Below are positions 1 through 12,913 of a stretch of DNA of 64,000 nt, in pieces. The stretch spans positions 140,618,564-140,682,563 of the forward strand of contig CM037880.1 in NCBI GenBank assembly GCA_021292165.1. Direction: 5' to 3'. Position 1 is the stretch's first letter; every line of letters begins with the position of its first letter. Source of the stretch: Shinisaurus crocodilurus. Its lineage: Eukaryota; Chordata; Lepidosauria; Squamata; Shinisauridae. A program made the translations under genes and the position numbers. Under the pieces are notes generated by a model that was not told the DNA's origin, did not search any database, and was given only the letters and a program-made list of their open reading frames with translations.

Positions 1-187
1 TACAAAAAATGTTTGTGGGTGTGAGAGGGGGGCAAAGCTGCTGTGGTATGCAATTGAAGAAATACATGTGCATAACACATGCTACAACACACCTGTGCAT
101 TTTCCTTGTGTGTGCGTGCGTGCGTACTTACAGTCATATTTCCATGATATTTAGAAGCCTAAACAGAGTAGCAGAAAACCCTGGGTA

Positions 188-427
188 TTTATTTATGTGT
201 TTATTATATTTATATATCCCACCTTTTTTCCTGCAAGGAACCCAAGGCAGCTTATATAACCCTCCTCCTCTCCATTTTATCCTCACAACAACCCTGTGAG
301 GTAGGTTAGGCTGAGAGTCAGTGACTGGCCCAAAGTCACCCAGTGAGCTTCATGGTCGAATGGGGATTAGAACCCGGATCTTCTGAGTCCCAGTCCAACA
401 CTCTCACCACTACGCCACACTGGCTGT
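188..427 (-). repeat. tRNA-derived SINE (squamate type)
   Basis: On the minus strand this has a tRNA-like head with A box TGGCGTAGTGG (407-417) and B box GGTTCTAATCC (364-374). The body carries a GGGCCAGTCAC...CCTACCTCACAGGGTTGTTGTGAGGATAA core, and the A/T-rich tail is at 188-230. A second copy lies at 40697-40950. The class is clear. The family name (Sauria/Squam-like or MIR-core related) is from memory and uncertain. Confidence 0.8.
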
Positions 428-844
428 CTTTGACAGCATTAATGTAGATGTATTCAAGCTTTACACAAGAAGCACCATGAGCTCCAAAAAAAACCTTTAC
501 TTGTAGTGAGGGATGGAGATATATAGATATGCACACACACAAGAAGCGGGAAAACAGATGCACAAACACAGTGACAGTACACTTATCTTAAGAATGTCAT
601 ATTGCAGTCTGTGTGGAATGTCTTTGGCGCGGGGAGGAGAAACAGGTAACTTGATCAGGGTATAGGGTTCTAGAGGAGCCTGGACTACTCATTCTCTCTT
701 CTTGTCATGTTGTTATCAGACACTTTTTACATCAGCTAACAATACAATTTTTGCATTACTTGAATTTTGAACTGCACAAATGGTCTTTTGGAATTCCACA
801 TTCTTTTTCCTGGAATTGCATGTTTTGTTTCTGGTTGCACATTT

Positions 845-3005
845 TTAAAAAATCTAGTGACATGGCCTGGACACCAGATCTAGCAGGATAGACCTGGCCA
901 CTTAGAAATATGGATACCAGGTACCCTACCCCTCTGTTGTTTCTCAGTGGGTAGACCTGGTGGCTGGGCAAAGTGTCCCCCCACCCCGTGGCTTTAAGTT
1001 TTATCTTTCTCTGGCTCCCTTCACCCTGCTATGGCTCTTAGGCATGGTTAATAGGGGTGGGTAGGGTGGGAAGGTGAGCCTACCCAGGCCTCCAGGAGGA
1101 ACGAGAAACTAAAACGTTCAGGCTCTCTTAAAGCTATATATGCATACATCACAACACAACCCCCTCCATTCCTTAATTACAGCTTCACAGCCCCCACACT
1201 ACATCTGCCCCACACCCACACTACATCCGCCCCCAACCACCAACCCCCCCCCCAACACAGCAGGAGACTAGATAACAAAACTGGACTATTATTTTTGGAA
1301 TGACTATGGAATTTAATTGATTAAGGGGATGGATGTATATTAGTTGGGCCCTAGGCAGGTGGGGGGTGCACTTTATGATTTATTTTAGTTGTATATTTGT
1401 GTTTTATAGTTTTGTATGTAGTAGTTTATAGTAACTAAATAAAATTTATTAATAAAAAAACAAACAAAACTGGGCTACACTGCAGGGTTGTCATGCTTTC
1501 CCCTCCCTCCAGCAAAATGGGTATAACAATACCCAAGCTACTTAGGTAGGGCTGGTGTAACCCACACTCTCTCAGCCACAGCCCTCTGCAATATGGGTGT
1601 GATAATGATAGACTTTATCTGCATGCATTGTTTTTTTGTTTCGTTTCGTTTCATTTTAAGTTTACAAACTGGACACACACACACCAGTTTTTTAAAAGAA
1701 GACCTGAGTTAGAAAGATCATGAAATCCTGTCTTTCCTGCTGCCTTTTGTTTTGGAGAAAACACACACTACTGCCCAGTCACAGCTACACTTTAAAAAAT
1801 CCTGGATTTCTGAATTGTTCTGAATTTGTTATGGAACAGCAGTTAAGTTCCCATTACGGAAGTTTTAAAAATGGATTAAAGAACGAAGCAGAAAGTCCCT
1901 TCTCCTGACAGTGGGTGTATCAGTCATTGCTATGACTCCATTCGTTGACCCAAAACACTGAAAGGTGGGATCAGGCTAGTTTCTTAGAAAACAAAATGGC
2001 AGAATAACGGTTGCACATTTTGCCTCCTATCTCTGGTTCTACAAGGGCTAGAGAGAGTAGTTGATCGTTGGATTTTTTTTTAATAGGTGAGAATTGGGGG
2101 TTCCCAAATTTTAGATTTGCAGTCTGAATGAATTAATCAGTGGTAAGGATAGAACTAGACTAGAGGAAGATTTTCTATCACATGAAGAGAGATTTTGCAC
2201 TGAGGGCTCTGTCCCTTCCAACAATTAGGTAATACAATTTGGCCTCAATTGTTTTTTTTTAACCTATTGCACCACCTAAAATTAATCTCTGGCTTTGTTA
2301 ATATAAGGACTGCACTTATGCTTTATGCCACCTCAGGAACCTGTGTGTTTTGCCAAAGGCAAGAGGCAGGTTAGTTACAGCCGACCTTTTTCGCTTTCAG
2401 AAATGGAGGTCAGCCATTGCTTCTCCTTGCTAAAATGCATTGCTAGGTGTAGCCCGATATCTGCAACAACACCTGCCACTGACTAGTTCATTTAGACTGC
2501 AAATCTCCATTTTGAGAGTGGGTCTTTCTAAACTGCAGACCTCATAGCTGTAACACCTGGCCAAATTTTTGGGATTTGTTTCTTCCCCCAGGAAGGATTT
2601 CTTGCAGGATCTAATTTGTTTTTCACTAGAACCCTGACATGCACCAATCAAAGCCTGATACAGAAGATATACACTTAGAATTAAAGAATTCTGAGCCCAG
2701 GAACTTGTTTTGAGTACCAAGACTGGACAGAGTTCACAGTCCTTCCACGCAAAAATCCACTCCTGGTTACCCAAGCTTTCTTCATTTCAGCAGGATAGGG
2801 GTAGGGGAGATTCATTTTGTTGTTGCTATTGCTATTCATTTTGTTGTCAGAAATCCTTACTGATCTACTACAAATTGCCCAAAAATCTATCAGTGGAGAA
2901 CTTGAAAGCTTGAGATCAGTCTTCGGGGGGGGGGGGGGGATATTAATCTCAGCTCCTAAAAGTTATAAAATGCTATCTCCCCATTCCTGTTCTGGAGAAC
3001 TTGAA
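845..3005. repeat. Diverged tandem duplication, copy A
   Basis: Several blocks match copy B (3155-5700) in the same order and orientation: GACATGGCCTGGACACCAGA..TAGACCTGGTG (862-965 against about 3165-3275), CTTTATC-GCATGCATTG (about 1613 against 3746), AGAAAGATCATGAA-TCCTGTCTT (about 1710 against 3818), AAGTCCCTTCTTC/TCC..TGGGTGT (about 1892 against 4974), and ATCAGTCTTCGGGG..CTCCTAAAAGTTATAAAAT (about 2915 against 5645). No coding sequence is recognised. Confidence 0.65.
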
Positions 3006-3971
3006 AGCTTGCACAATTTTGTGGAATTTTGGTTGGTCCTAATAAAGGTATTGCCCAACCATAGATTTTGCATTTTGTGTATGTTTCCCCATCTTTAAAA
3101 AAGGCCTGATGACAGCATCAATGAACAGGTCCACTATTTCTGGCAGATCTGGTGACTGAGCAGTGACAAGGCCTGGGCACCAAGGCTACCAAAAATAGGT
3201 AGACCTGCCCTTTGAGAAATTTGTATACCAGGTCTACCTCTATATATTTTTTCTTAATAGGTAGACTTGGTGTCCAGACAATGTCTTTTCCACCTACAGC
3301 TGAAGCCCTTTTCCTGGCTCCCTTCACCCATGTAATGGCCCTTGGGCCAAGGGCCATTATAAGCAGGAAGGGCATGGTTAATATTGCAGGGGGGGGGTGT
3401 GTAAGAAAGAGACCTGCTCAGCTTGCAGTCTACTCCTAGGCTCTTCCTGTAGGGTGGCCAGGTGTCCCCTTTTACAGAGGACTGTCCTGTATTTGAAGTG
3501 TTGCCAGCAGCCAGAGGGCTATCCTCTATTTTGAAGTTGTCCTCTATTTGAAGAGCTGTCCAGTCCAGTATAAAGAGCCATCAGAAAGAAGAGCTAGGCC
3601 TTGAAGTTGTCCATCTGGACAGCAGACTGAGTAAGGCACATGGGTCACCTGGTCACAGTCTTCTCCACCATTCTCCAGTATGGTGACATGTACTGTATCT
3701 CTATTTAAATTATAATAATTTCTAAATTTATGATAAGAACTTTATCCACATGCATTGTCAGGGTAATATATATTAAATGTTTACAAACTCAGAAAAAAAT
3801 GATGAGACCCAAGTTGGAAAGATCATGAACTTCCTGTCTTTGCACTTACCTTTGCTTTTTCAGTGGACCCACTGTTGTCCAACCAGAGCTACACTAAAAT
3901 TCTGGATGTCTGAACTGATTTTTTGAGGCAGCAATTACTTCCCATGGGGGAAGACCAGCAGCAGCAGCAGC

Positions 3972-4004
3972 CACCACCACCACCACACACACACACACAC
4001 ACAC
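3972..4004. repeat. (CA)n microsatellite
   Basis: A short CAC/CA run within copy B, preceded by a CAG/CCA trinucleotide stretch. Confidence 0.85.
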
Positions 4005-4047
4005 AAGGAAAAAAAGCCTTTAAAAATGTAAAGGACCGAAGCTGGTC

Positions 4048-4964
4048 CTTTGCATGGGTTCAGGACACCAAGGGTTAACCAGAGTGAAGAAAACCCTTAT
4101 TACATGGCTTCTCTGCACTTAAAAGGAAGCCCCGACTGAAATTGACTGAGAGGACAGAGAATGAATGAATCTACACACTGTTTATAAGTAAACAGGGTTT
4201 AATGAGGCGTATCAAAATAAACAAAACGTGTTAACAAGGCACACATGACATGCCTTTTCATTCAGTATTAAGCTATCGAACAGAGCCAGTGCTACAGAAG
4301 CATTACCTTGAATGACCCCAGTTCCTCAAAAGCCACGGCTAACAGCAACGAGCCCAGTGATCGAGTATACAGCTTTATTCACAGGGAGCTTCCCAGGGTT
4401 GGATCCTTGAGTCCAGACCAGAGCCTGGACGTCCGCGCAGCCTTGTGCCCATCGACCAACAACCAGCTGGAGCTTGGTGGTTCACCTTTACCTTCTGCCT
4501 CTTTCCCCCTCCCTCATCGCTCCCCCCTCCCCTTCTGTTTTCAGGCAAAACTGGTTTGTCGCTTCCCTTGGCCCATGGTATTTGGGGGTACTTGGCAGCT
4601 CTTTGAGACTACATTCATCTTGTTTGAGACATGGGAGGAAGGGCTACGAGGGGGGGGGAGAGAATATGCAGAGGATCCATGGAGGTGTAGGTGGTCAGGC
4701 TACCCGGTGGTTTCTGCCCTAGGCAGAGTGGGAGTCCGTGTGGATTGGAAAGGGAGGCAGGGCCGGTGCTACCATTAGGCCAACTAGGCAGCTGCCTAGG
4801 GCGCAGGGATAAAGGGGGCGCCAGAAACGCCTTGAAAAAAAATACAGCGCTCTCAAGTGGGAAGGGGGGGGCGCGAAATATCTGATCTTGCCTAGGGCAC
4901 CAAACTGCCTTGCACTGGTCCTGAAGGGAGGGGGGCTGTCTGGACCAGCTTTCTCTCCACAAAA
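4048..4964. other. Insertion in duplication copy B, origin unknown
   Basis: About 900 bases absent from the paralogous copy A. It contains a hAT MITE (4758-4923) plus about 700 bases of unassigned sequence. It has moderate GC and short open frames with no recognisable protein. It might be a further transposon or a solo LTR, but no ends were identified. Confidence 0.4.
4758..4923 (+). mobile_element. hAT-type MITE with 8-bp TSD
   Basis: The element begins CAGGGCCGGTGCTACC and ends GCACTGGTCCTG, imperfect terminal inverted repeats. It is flanked by AAGGGAGG at 4750-4757 and 4924-4931, an 8-bp target duplication as expected for hAT transposons. It is the same family as the much larger GC-rich copy at 53905-54446. 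Confidence 0.85.
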
Positions 4965-5200
4965 AAGAACCAGGAAGTCCCTTCTTCAGAGAGTGGGTGT
5001 GTAAAATGTTGCTATGACTTCATTTATTGGCTAAAAACCATGAAAGGCAGGAGCAGCCTATTTTTGCTTACAAAACAAATGGACAGAACAGTGGCTGTGC
5101 ATTTTGGTTCTACAAGGACTAGAGACTTGCTATTTTAAATGAAAGCTGGGAATCTGGCTGACCCGGGGGGGGGGGTACAACTGACCCCTTGCCCCCTCCT

Positions 5201-5290
5201 GTAGATAGGCATGGGTGGGGGACATATACTGCCACTAGGCCGGTGGAATGGCCTAGTGGCAGCGTATGACCCCTGCCCATGGCTATCTAC
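5201..5290. repeat. Short palindrome / fold-back element
   Basis: GTAGATAGGCATGGGTGGGGG..ACTGCCACTAGGCC is followed, after an 8-base loop, by its near-complement GGCCTAGTGGCAG..CCCCTGCCCATGGCTATCTAC. The arms are about 40 bases, with only a few mismatches. Confidence 0.75.
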
Positions 5291-5334
5291 AATTTGTGTC
5301 ATTTGTCATCTAAAATTTGTGCCATTTTAAATTT

Positions 5335-5457
5335 AAATTTAAATTTTTATGTTTTTATTGTGTATAATTTATACTGTGTTATGTGTTTTTGTTGATTTTT
5401 GTAAACCTCCCAGAGAGCTTCAGCTAAAATAAATAAATAAATAAATAAATAAATAAA
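5335..5457 (+). repeat. L2-like LINE 3' tail with (AAAT)n
   Basis: It ends GTAAACCTCCCAGAGAGCTTCAGCTAAAATAAATAAATAAA, a degenerate form of the tail seen at 43930-44030 and 45340-45545, where the GGGCGG-type stem and AAATAA repeats are clearer. Confidence 0.6.
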
Positions 5458-5699
5458 CTCAGCCCAGGAGGTGAAGGGGGAACCACACAACCAGAAAATA
5501 TAAAAATGGTGCCAAAAAAAAGCAGATGTGGCCTCAGCATCCCTGGAAATGCTGCCACAGCCCACAGGGGGAAATCTTCTGCCACCTCATCTCTAAATTT
5601 AAGCCACTCCCCCCAAAAATGTTAAAGTTTGCCCACCTCCCAAAGATCAGTCTTCAGGGGGGGCATATTCACCCCACCTCCTAAAAGTTATAAAATTCA

Positions 5700-7240
5700 C
5701 CTGGGCCTAATACTTCAGCCCAGCACAAGTTGAAAGCACAAGCTGGAAGTTCCCCAAGTAAAATCTTAGTTCAGCCATGAACTCACTAAGAGGCATTAAG
5801 CACATCACTTTTCCCCATCTGCATTAGGAGGCTAATTGTGCTGGCCAATCCTTACAGGGCTGTTGCAAGAAGTATTGAAAGAATGCACTTGAAGTGCTTA
5901 GAGACAGTATGCTATAAATTATCATTCTTTTATTATTGCATGCTTTAGAGCCACAATGTCAAATTATAACAATATAACTTTTGTCCTGCTCTTTTCATGT
6001 TAGTAGAAGTCTTGTTTACTGTAGTTTTCCTTCACTGCTGTCAAGCTAGCAGTGTGTGGGTAGCAGGCAAGACAGGGCACAATGACCTTTCCAATCTGAA
6101 GTTTAATTAAAGATTGTGAGGAGCAGAAATGTGACATTTTGAGTTTTGCGGCACAGCTGGCTGAAGGACATTTCAAATGATGGTTGCAACATCCAATAGT
6201 CCCCTTCCATCTATCCCACTTCCCCCTATGACAACATTATTTCTGAAATCAGATTGGAAATCCAATTTACGCCCATTTGGGGGGGGGGGGGATAAGCAAA
6301 GCTGTCTAGAAAATTATTGCTTAGAAAAGGGCAGATCCAACTGTTATCCTGCAGCAACCTTGCTAAAGATGAAAAGCCCTCTAAACAATTAGAAAATGGC
6401 AGTAATTGGATAATGCAAAATACTAAAGTGGTGGCCCCGGCATACACATTTATCTGACTGAGCCCTGACTACCTTAGGGAACATTGGGGGGGGGGTAGCT
6501 TTTGGTCATGAGGGCTAAGGTATGGGGGGCATATTTAGTTTCTAATTTTGCCCTATTTTGGTTTGTTTTACAGTGATACTTTATAAAGATTTTAATCATA
6601 TTGTTACCCATCTCGTCAAAACAGGGAAAGCATTTCATCCTTTCTTAAATTAACCATAACACAAACAAAATGGGGGGGGGGTGACACCGTTTTAGTCTGA
6701 GAACACAGTTTCAGTGCTTCAAAACTTTACCAAACATCTCATATCAACCTCTTATGCAGATTCAGAACCTGTTTCTCTTTGCTTCTGGATTCAGAAGCTC
6801 AAAAGTCATGTAACAGAAGAGTTGTGTGTAGATCAAATTTGGCATAGCATGACTTGGTAATCATTGCCTCTGATCTTGTTTGTGCTGATGAACACACTCT
6901 TAGGATGTTTGCATCTGCTGCTTCCCCTCTGCTTGGCGCAGCCATTTCACTCCAGCCATCTGGTTGTTCTCTGTGGGCTGCCTTGACCTCTCTCCTTGAT
7001 TTCATTGGTGTTATTGTTCCCGTCGCAGAGTGAGTCACAAATTCAAGGCTGGAAAACACGTATGTCCTCTTCCTTAGCAGTTTGACAGCAGATTCTCTGT
7101 TCTGGTTTTTGGGGTAGCCCCCCAGTATAACCCTTGTGTAGTACAGCAAACTCCAGAGAAGGGCTTCATCAGATAATCCTGAACTATGGGTAGGTTCGTA
7201 CAGGTGGAGGTCTATTCCTGTGCACAAATGACATATAGAG
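5700..7240. other. Unannotated 3' flanking stretch
   Basis: AT-rich sequence with several poly(G) runs (6281-6291, 6486-6495, 6672-6680). I see no exon, RNA gene or clear transposon boundary. Confidence 0.5.
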
Positions 7241-7246
7241 CCGGGC

Positions 7247-7301
7247 AGGGCCATCCCAAGACATTTTGCTGCATGTGGAGCAGCAAAATGGGGCTTCTCA
7301 C

Positions 7302-7335
<34 letters not shown>

Positions 7336-7473
7336 TCAAGGTACACTGGTATTCAAAGACATCCAAGTTATTTTGGCACTTGAGGCCAAACAATTTGCTG
7401 CCCTTTCATGAAACGCAAGATCAGTAGCCTGAGGCAGCTGCCTCTAATCCTGATGGTAGGGCCAGTCCTGAGA
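7247..7473. mobile_element. Probable hAT-like MITE with internal (CA)n
   Basis: Ends resemble each other in inverse: CAGGGCCATCCCAAGACATTTTGCTGC at the left, and GAGGCAGCTGCC..GGTAGGGCCAGTCCTG at the right. A (CA)n run is at 7302-7332. No clean 8-bp target duplication was found. A related end (CAAAATATCTTGGGCTGGCCCT) occurs at about 8429-8451. Confidence 0.5.
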
Positions 7474-8086
7474 GGGATGAGGTCTCAGTTTTTTTTACAA
7501 CAAAGGGTGCATGCAGTTGAAGAAAGCTGAGCTCACCCCTCCTTACCTCACTATGCTCCATCTCTTAGTACTTTTCTTCCCAGCCAGCTTCTACTTTAAG
7601 TAGCAGAGCCAGGCCGGGAGAAAAAAGCCTATAGTGATGGGACATGGTGAGGTAACGTTGGGGAAAGGGAAAAATCAGCTCTCCTCGCCTACACATACCT
7701 TTTGTTGGAAAAATTAGACACCCCCACCCCACTTTATATGTCAATGGAGGAGGCATGTGAATGGAACAAGAAACATCCCCCCCCCTTTTCTTGTTACGCA
7801 CTGAATTATAGATTGATAGTTGTGCTTTGGACTGTAGTGGGGTGGGTGTTTAAACAGTCAAGATTCAGATTGTTATCCCTTTCAACACAAATTGTTTATT
7901 TTTCACTTTGCTGACTATCTTGTGTCCTCTGCAGGTCATTGTGCTTCTCTGTGGAACTGTGAACTCCACTCACCAGAAAAAACAACAAAACAACCAATCC
8001 TGCTACCACTTATGTAACCATTTTACCTAGTATGAAGGGGGTGAAAATGCCCCTGTTCTTGCCCATAGCTTTTGAGTCAGTGCCAA

Positions 8087-8475
8087 GTTAACTGTGCAAT
8101 CCTATATATATGTCTACTCAGAAGTAAAAGTAAGCCCCCCTCACTGAGTTTAGTGGGACTTACTTCCAAGTTAGTGGGTACTACCAGTAGGCAAAGTGAG
8201 ACAGCTGCCTCAGCAGATAGATGCCAGTGGGTAGGGAGTGTTAGTGAGATGTTGGAGGACAGAGTTGTGTGTGCTTGCACTGCACCCCTGAGTTAGCTGG
8301 CTGCTCTCAGGTGCAGTAAAGGAAGCTGTGCCACTGCTAGTGTTGTACTGACAATTAGCTACCAGCCCGGTCAGCTTCTGTGCATGGAATTGGGGGAGCA
8401 GTGCTATGTTGTCCTTCACTTAAGGCAGCAAAATATCTTGGGCTGGCCCTAGCATATAGGATTGCAGCCTCCGTT
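8087..8475. mobile_element. Composite MITE remnants (GCAATCCTA-type ends)
   Basis: TTAACTGTGCAATCCTATATA at 8087 and its approximate inverse TATAGGATTGCAGCC at about 8455 bracket a region that also holds the end of a hAT-like MITE (GGCTGGCCCTAG near 8440). The TTAA next to the left end suggests a piggyBac-like family. Boundaries are approximate. Confidence 0.45.
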
Positions 8476-8673
8476 ACTCTCTTTCAAGACACTCTTCAAA
8501 CCAGGAAGAGAGTTCATTCTCATGAGCACCACTCTCACATAGTGGCTGTGGATCAAATGCCCAGGTTGTGCCATATTTCAGCAACAGATCCCACTGGCAA
8601 GGAAGTCATGCACATTCTCATCTCCCTGTGCTGATGTGGTTGGTGAAGTAAGCATATTCCCATGGCTGCCATA

Positions 8674-8862
8674 CAATCATAGAATCATAGAAAAGTAGAG
8701 TTGGAAGGGGCCTACAAGGCCATCGAGTCCAATCCCCTGCTCAATGCAGGAATCCAGGTCAAAGCATCCCTGACAGATGGCCGTCCAGCTTCACCTTGAA
8801 TGCCTCCAGAGTGGGAGAGCTCACCACCTCCCTAGGTAGTTGGTTCCATTGTCTTGAGATGG
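8674..8862 (-). mobile_element. CR1 LINE 3' fragment
   Basis: The plus strand reads AATCATAGAATCATAGAAAAGTAGAGTTGGAAGGGGCC..GAGTCCAATCCCCTGCTCAATGCAGG, the classic amniote CR1 3' end in reverse orientation. The 5' truncation is near 8862. Confidence 0.88.
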
Positions 8863-8869
8863 TCATGAG

Positions 8870-10790
8870 AACAGACCCTGAATCAGACTTTTAACAAACC
8901 TGTACATTTCAGAGATTTATTTGAAAAGCAGAATCGACCACAGGATAAGAAATAAACATACGGTACATCAAACAGAATTAGGGCATATAATTGCATTTAT
9001 AATTTCTCAGTTAGCAAATATATTTGACACATTTTACAATATAGTGCATAACATCTCTTTTTTTTCTTTTTTGCCTCCAAAGCATATTTAAAGTTTCTTT
9101 TTAAAAAAAAAAAAAATAGTGAAGCTTTAATATTATGGCCAGGCACAAAATGCTGTTTCCATTCGCCCACCTTGTATACAATACAACAGAAGAAATAGAA
9201 AAGATAAAACAGGAATAGAGAGAGCCAGAGCCTAAAAGAGGACAAGAAAGGTTTTCAAAAGGCAACCTGTCTTTGAATGTCAAGGTGTAATGAATAAAAA
9301 TATATATACTGTATCTGGTGGCCAGGAAAAATGGGTATCCTTGTAGATTGCTTTTAGTACTCTGCTGTTCCTTCCCAGTCATGAAAAATGGAAGACTAGC
9401 TATCTACATGGGCATCTGCTCAGCATTACATTCATTTATCTCAAATTTTTGTTTCTAGGAATTTACACCCAAACTGAATGGACATAATTTGGAATGAACT
9501 AGAGTCCTCCTCCAAACCAAGATTGCGTCACCTGACTAAACTATTTTCCAGAGCTAGAACAGCGTAACTGTGGATGCGGTTAATCACAAAAGAAGGTGCA
9601 GTATAAGGCTGAATGAGTTTTATCTGCTTGGGCTGAAATTAAAACCAACTGTCCATAGGTCAGCTTCAAAAGGATTTCAGGGGGATTGCCACCTGGAAGC
9701 AAAATGCAGGGAAGATTCTAGAATGTTACCAAATCCCCTACACCCTGCAGACATCTTGAGGAGGTCCCAATCCAGGAATCCAGGCAAGGATCAGAAATAG
9801 TAGGTGCTCGTGTGGGTGCACTTATTAACCCCTTCCCCCCTCTCTGCTTGAGGAGGAAGGGAACAGTCCTGGCATCCCCTTCGCACCAACCATGCATCTC
9901 TTGGGAGAGGAAGGAGATCACTATTGCATTAACAGAACTTTAGATTCTGTTTAAAGGAAAGATGCATCAAAGACTATTAACCATCTATAGAGTTAAGAGA
10001 GCATCTCATCTCTCTCAGATGGCAGGAACCTATGGACTGATATACCTTCTGATGTAAGCAGTAAATATATTTAAAATGAAACATCTTGACATAATTGTTC
10101 TATTGTAACAATTAAGGGACGATTCACATGATTAGTGTGTGTGTGCCTGGCTCCTCTTTGTTTTGATGGGGAGACACAGCAGGACTTCAGCCTACTTTCT
10201 GCACTGTGCTTGTAGTGAAGGGTCATCCAAAGCACAGATTAGTTTTTAGCATACCACTGCTGAATCCTATTTAGAAAGAGCTCTGATCTCTGCTGATGTC
10301 AAATTATTCAGAAAACCATTCCACCACAAGTTCATTGCAAGCCAAGCTCAAAAAGGAAAAAGAGGGGTGAAGCCATCAGTACAGCAGTTGCGTGTACCAA
10401 TATTTTAACTGTAAATGTTTCCAGACTAAGGTGTCTAGCTTGTAGGTTGTCCTCGAATCTGCATTTATTGGTCTTAAAAATATTAGAAATCCATGGAAGG
10501 CCACCTCCTGGTGACTAACACCAGGGAGAAACTGAACAGAGTTCTGTTTGGGAAAGCACATGTAACACTTGTTCATGTGCAGTTGGTGGAAAGGATGCAG
10601 AAACATGAGAAATCCTTTCCTTAAGATAAACTCTTCTATTAATTATGTCATCGTCCCCTTCCGACATCATATTGCCATTGATCTCACAAGGAATGAGAAA
10701 TGTACCAAAAGGTACATGTGGTGAGCTCCCCCATCAACACCAGCAGAGAGATCAACATTGTATTGATTATAGGGATAATAATATCAGAGT
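8870..10790. other. Unannotated flank
   Basis: AT-rich noncoding sequence with short A/T runs (9057-9120). No supported gene or element. Confidence 0.5.
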
Positions 10791-10795
10791 GAGAC

Positions 10796-10874
10796 TAGCT
10801 CGAAGGAGGAGGGGGGAGGGGAGGGGAGGGGGACAGGGGGAGGAGGAGGGGGAGGGGGAGGGGGAGGAGGAGCT
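10796..10874 (+). repeat. G-rich purine tract (GGGGAG/GGA repeats)
   Basis: Almost pure A/G on the plus strand with many runs of four to six G. It could form G-quadruplex or triplex structures, but no function can be read from it. Confidence 0.85.
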
Positions 10875-10879
10875 TTGAA

Positions 10880-11491
10880 AAGACCATGAGCCACAGTTTT
10901 TCAAGGATAACTATGGTACTACCTACCTATAAAAATGATGTCATGCTGTGAAGCTCTACAAAGTACATTTATTCCATCATAAAAACAATTGATTAAAAAA
11001 GAAAAAGGCAAATCAATTGTAGTTGTACATTTTAGAAAGAGCTTAGAGGAAGTGGTAGGGGGCAGTGGAAGTGCCCTTTTATGCTGAGCAATAGTTAACT
11101 GCCCCAACATATTTTCCCCTAATAAAAAGTCTGGGGACTAGGGGAAAATGCAATTAGCTAGCCACCCTGCAATACACAAATGAGGATGCATTAGTGAATG
11201 CTAAAATGGTAGCACACCTGTGGAAGACTATGGAGCCCGAGCAAATCCTTGCCGGTAGGCTAAGTAAGGTGGGTCTATATTTCAAGAATTGCAGGGGAAC
11301 ACTTAGGAGTCTTAATCCCAATAAGAATCAGAAACAAAAGAAACATATAGCAATCTGTGAGTTGCAGGGCAAAAGTTTTTGACAAGCTGATTGGTGCCAT
11401 ACTAACACATCAGTACTTAGGATAGAGAAGACCATGAGCTATGTTTCATATGACATCAGAAAATATGGCATTACACTAGTCTTTCAGTTTT

Positions 11492-11577
<86 letters not shown>

Positions 11578-12913
11578 GGCTCTTTAAGATATTTTTTTTA
11601 AATCCATATGGGTTAAATCTCACATGTATGCTTAAATCTTACTGAAGTCAAGTTGGCTTTTAAAATATTCTGAAGAACTTTGTTTAGGGCTGATTCATAC
11701 TTGCATCTACATCATTTGACATCTGTTCTCTCAGTCTCTTATACATGATAACTTGGAGCTGAATGTGTGTACTGCTACTTCCATTGAAAATTATGGTGAC
11801 TGAGCAACTTAGGTCATATTATGGGTCTGTCTGTGGAATCTGATGCTTCATGACTGTTTCACACATGCTAGCCATCACTTGATGTTGCACATCAGGTGAG
11901 GGCCAAGCACTTTTGTTCTGGGCCTGAAAGATACATAAATGCATGAGCAACCCAACTCACAGCCTTTTATTGCAAACTGCTAAATGAACACGACACCCTG
12001 ACCTGTCCAAAGGCCATAAGACAATATTTAAACATTGTGAGATACAAAGAATCACTCAGAATTTAATTCTTGACAAGAGCCCAGAAATAAGCTGGTATGA
12101 TCAGATTTAGTTTACCATCCAAGAAGGGGTTAATAGTGTCACAGGTTATATGTTTATCCTGGAGATACTGTGATATAACAATGTTTTCTTGGAAAGTTAT
12201 CAGGTGCCCGTCAGCTGCTTGGAAACTGTAACCATTGGATTTTACATGTGATGAAACTGAATCATTTAATAGCAATTTACTAGTTTTTAATATCAATGTA
12301 CTAGTGTTAATAATTTATTCAAAGAATGAAATCCTAAATTAACATTTGTTTAATGTGTAAAAATATGTTCAGATTGAAATATATAAGTACAAAGCAATTA
12401 GTATTACCAAGGCAAACAAAGGTTTAAGATGGTTGAATTGTTTATCAAGAGCTACAAACCAAAATAAAGATCCAGCCTATTAAAAAACAAAAAACACCCT
12501 AGCTAAAACAAGGGCTATAACAAAATTTTAAAGCAGAGTTATGCATTTCACATAAAACACTCCCATGGCCCCCATGAGTGCTGCTTCCCATAACAATCTT
12601 AGGCTGAGCCTTTTCCTTGAGTCCATCGATCTAATACATGAGGCTATGCCCCTTTACCACCCCCATATGTCTGACCCAATATTTGAATATGTCTGTTACT
12701 CATGAGCAGAAGTTTAAGCCAATGAGAAAACACAATTTGCAAGCAGAAGTTAAAATTTAAGTACTGTTTTCCCCTAGTATTACTAAACTACGTATAATAT
12801 TGTGATTGGTTAAGTGCCTCAAGTTTAAAAAGTGAGACTTGGCATCAATGTAAGTTCTATATAGAAACTTGCCCTGATTGTTTAACTTGTTTAACTTGTT
12901 GCCCATGGCCATT
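10880..12913. other. Unannotated flank around a microsatellite
   Basis: AT-rich noncoding DNA with no recognised gene, apart from the (CT)n(GT)n microsatellite listed separately. Confidence 0.5.
11494..11574. repeat. (CT)n(GT)n compound microsatellite
   Basis: About 22 CT units are followed by about 18 GT units, uninterrupted except for the junction GCGT. Confidence 0.95.

Larger units (their letters stand above)
3155..5700. repeat. Diverged tandem duplication, copy B (with insertion)
   Basis: Second copy of the 845-3005 unit. Colinearity is broken between about 4048 and 4964, where roughly 900 bases are present that copy A lacks. Homology resumes at CCAGGAAGTCCCTTCTTC. Divergence by eye is substantial, so the duplication is old, or both are copies of one dispersed repeat. 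Confidence 0.6.

Noticed and set aside
364..417. tRNA gene
   Set aside because: The A and B boxes belong to a SINE head followed by a SINE body and A-rich tail, and the cloverleaf is not maintained.
4308..4962. Open frames of 115-156 residues
   Set aside because: Composition-driven frames across a MITE and unassigned insertion. No domain and no splice context.
6799..7332. A 177-codon minus-strand frame starting in the CA repeat
   Set aside because: The N-terminus is (VC)n from the microsatellite and the rest has no recognisable similarity. Probably chance, although it is the longest unexplained frame left of the DIRS element.
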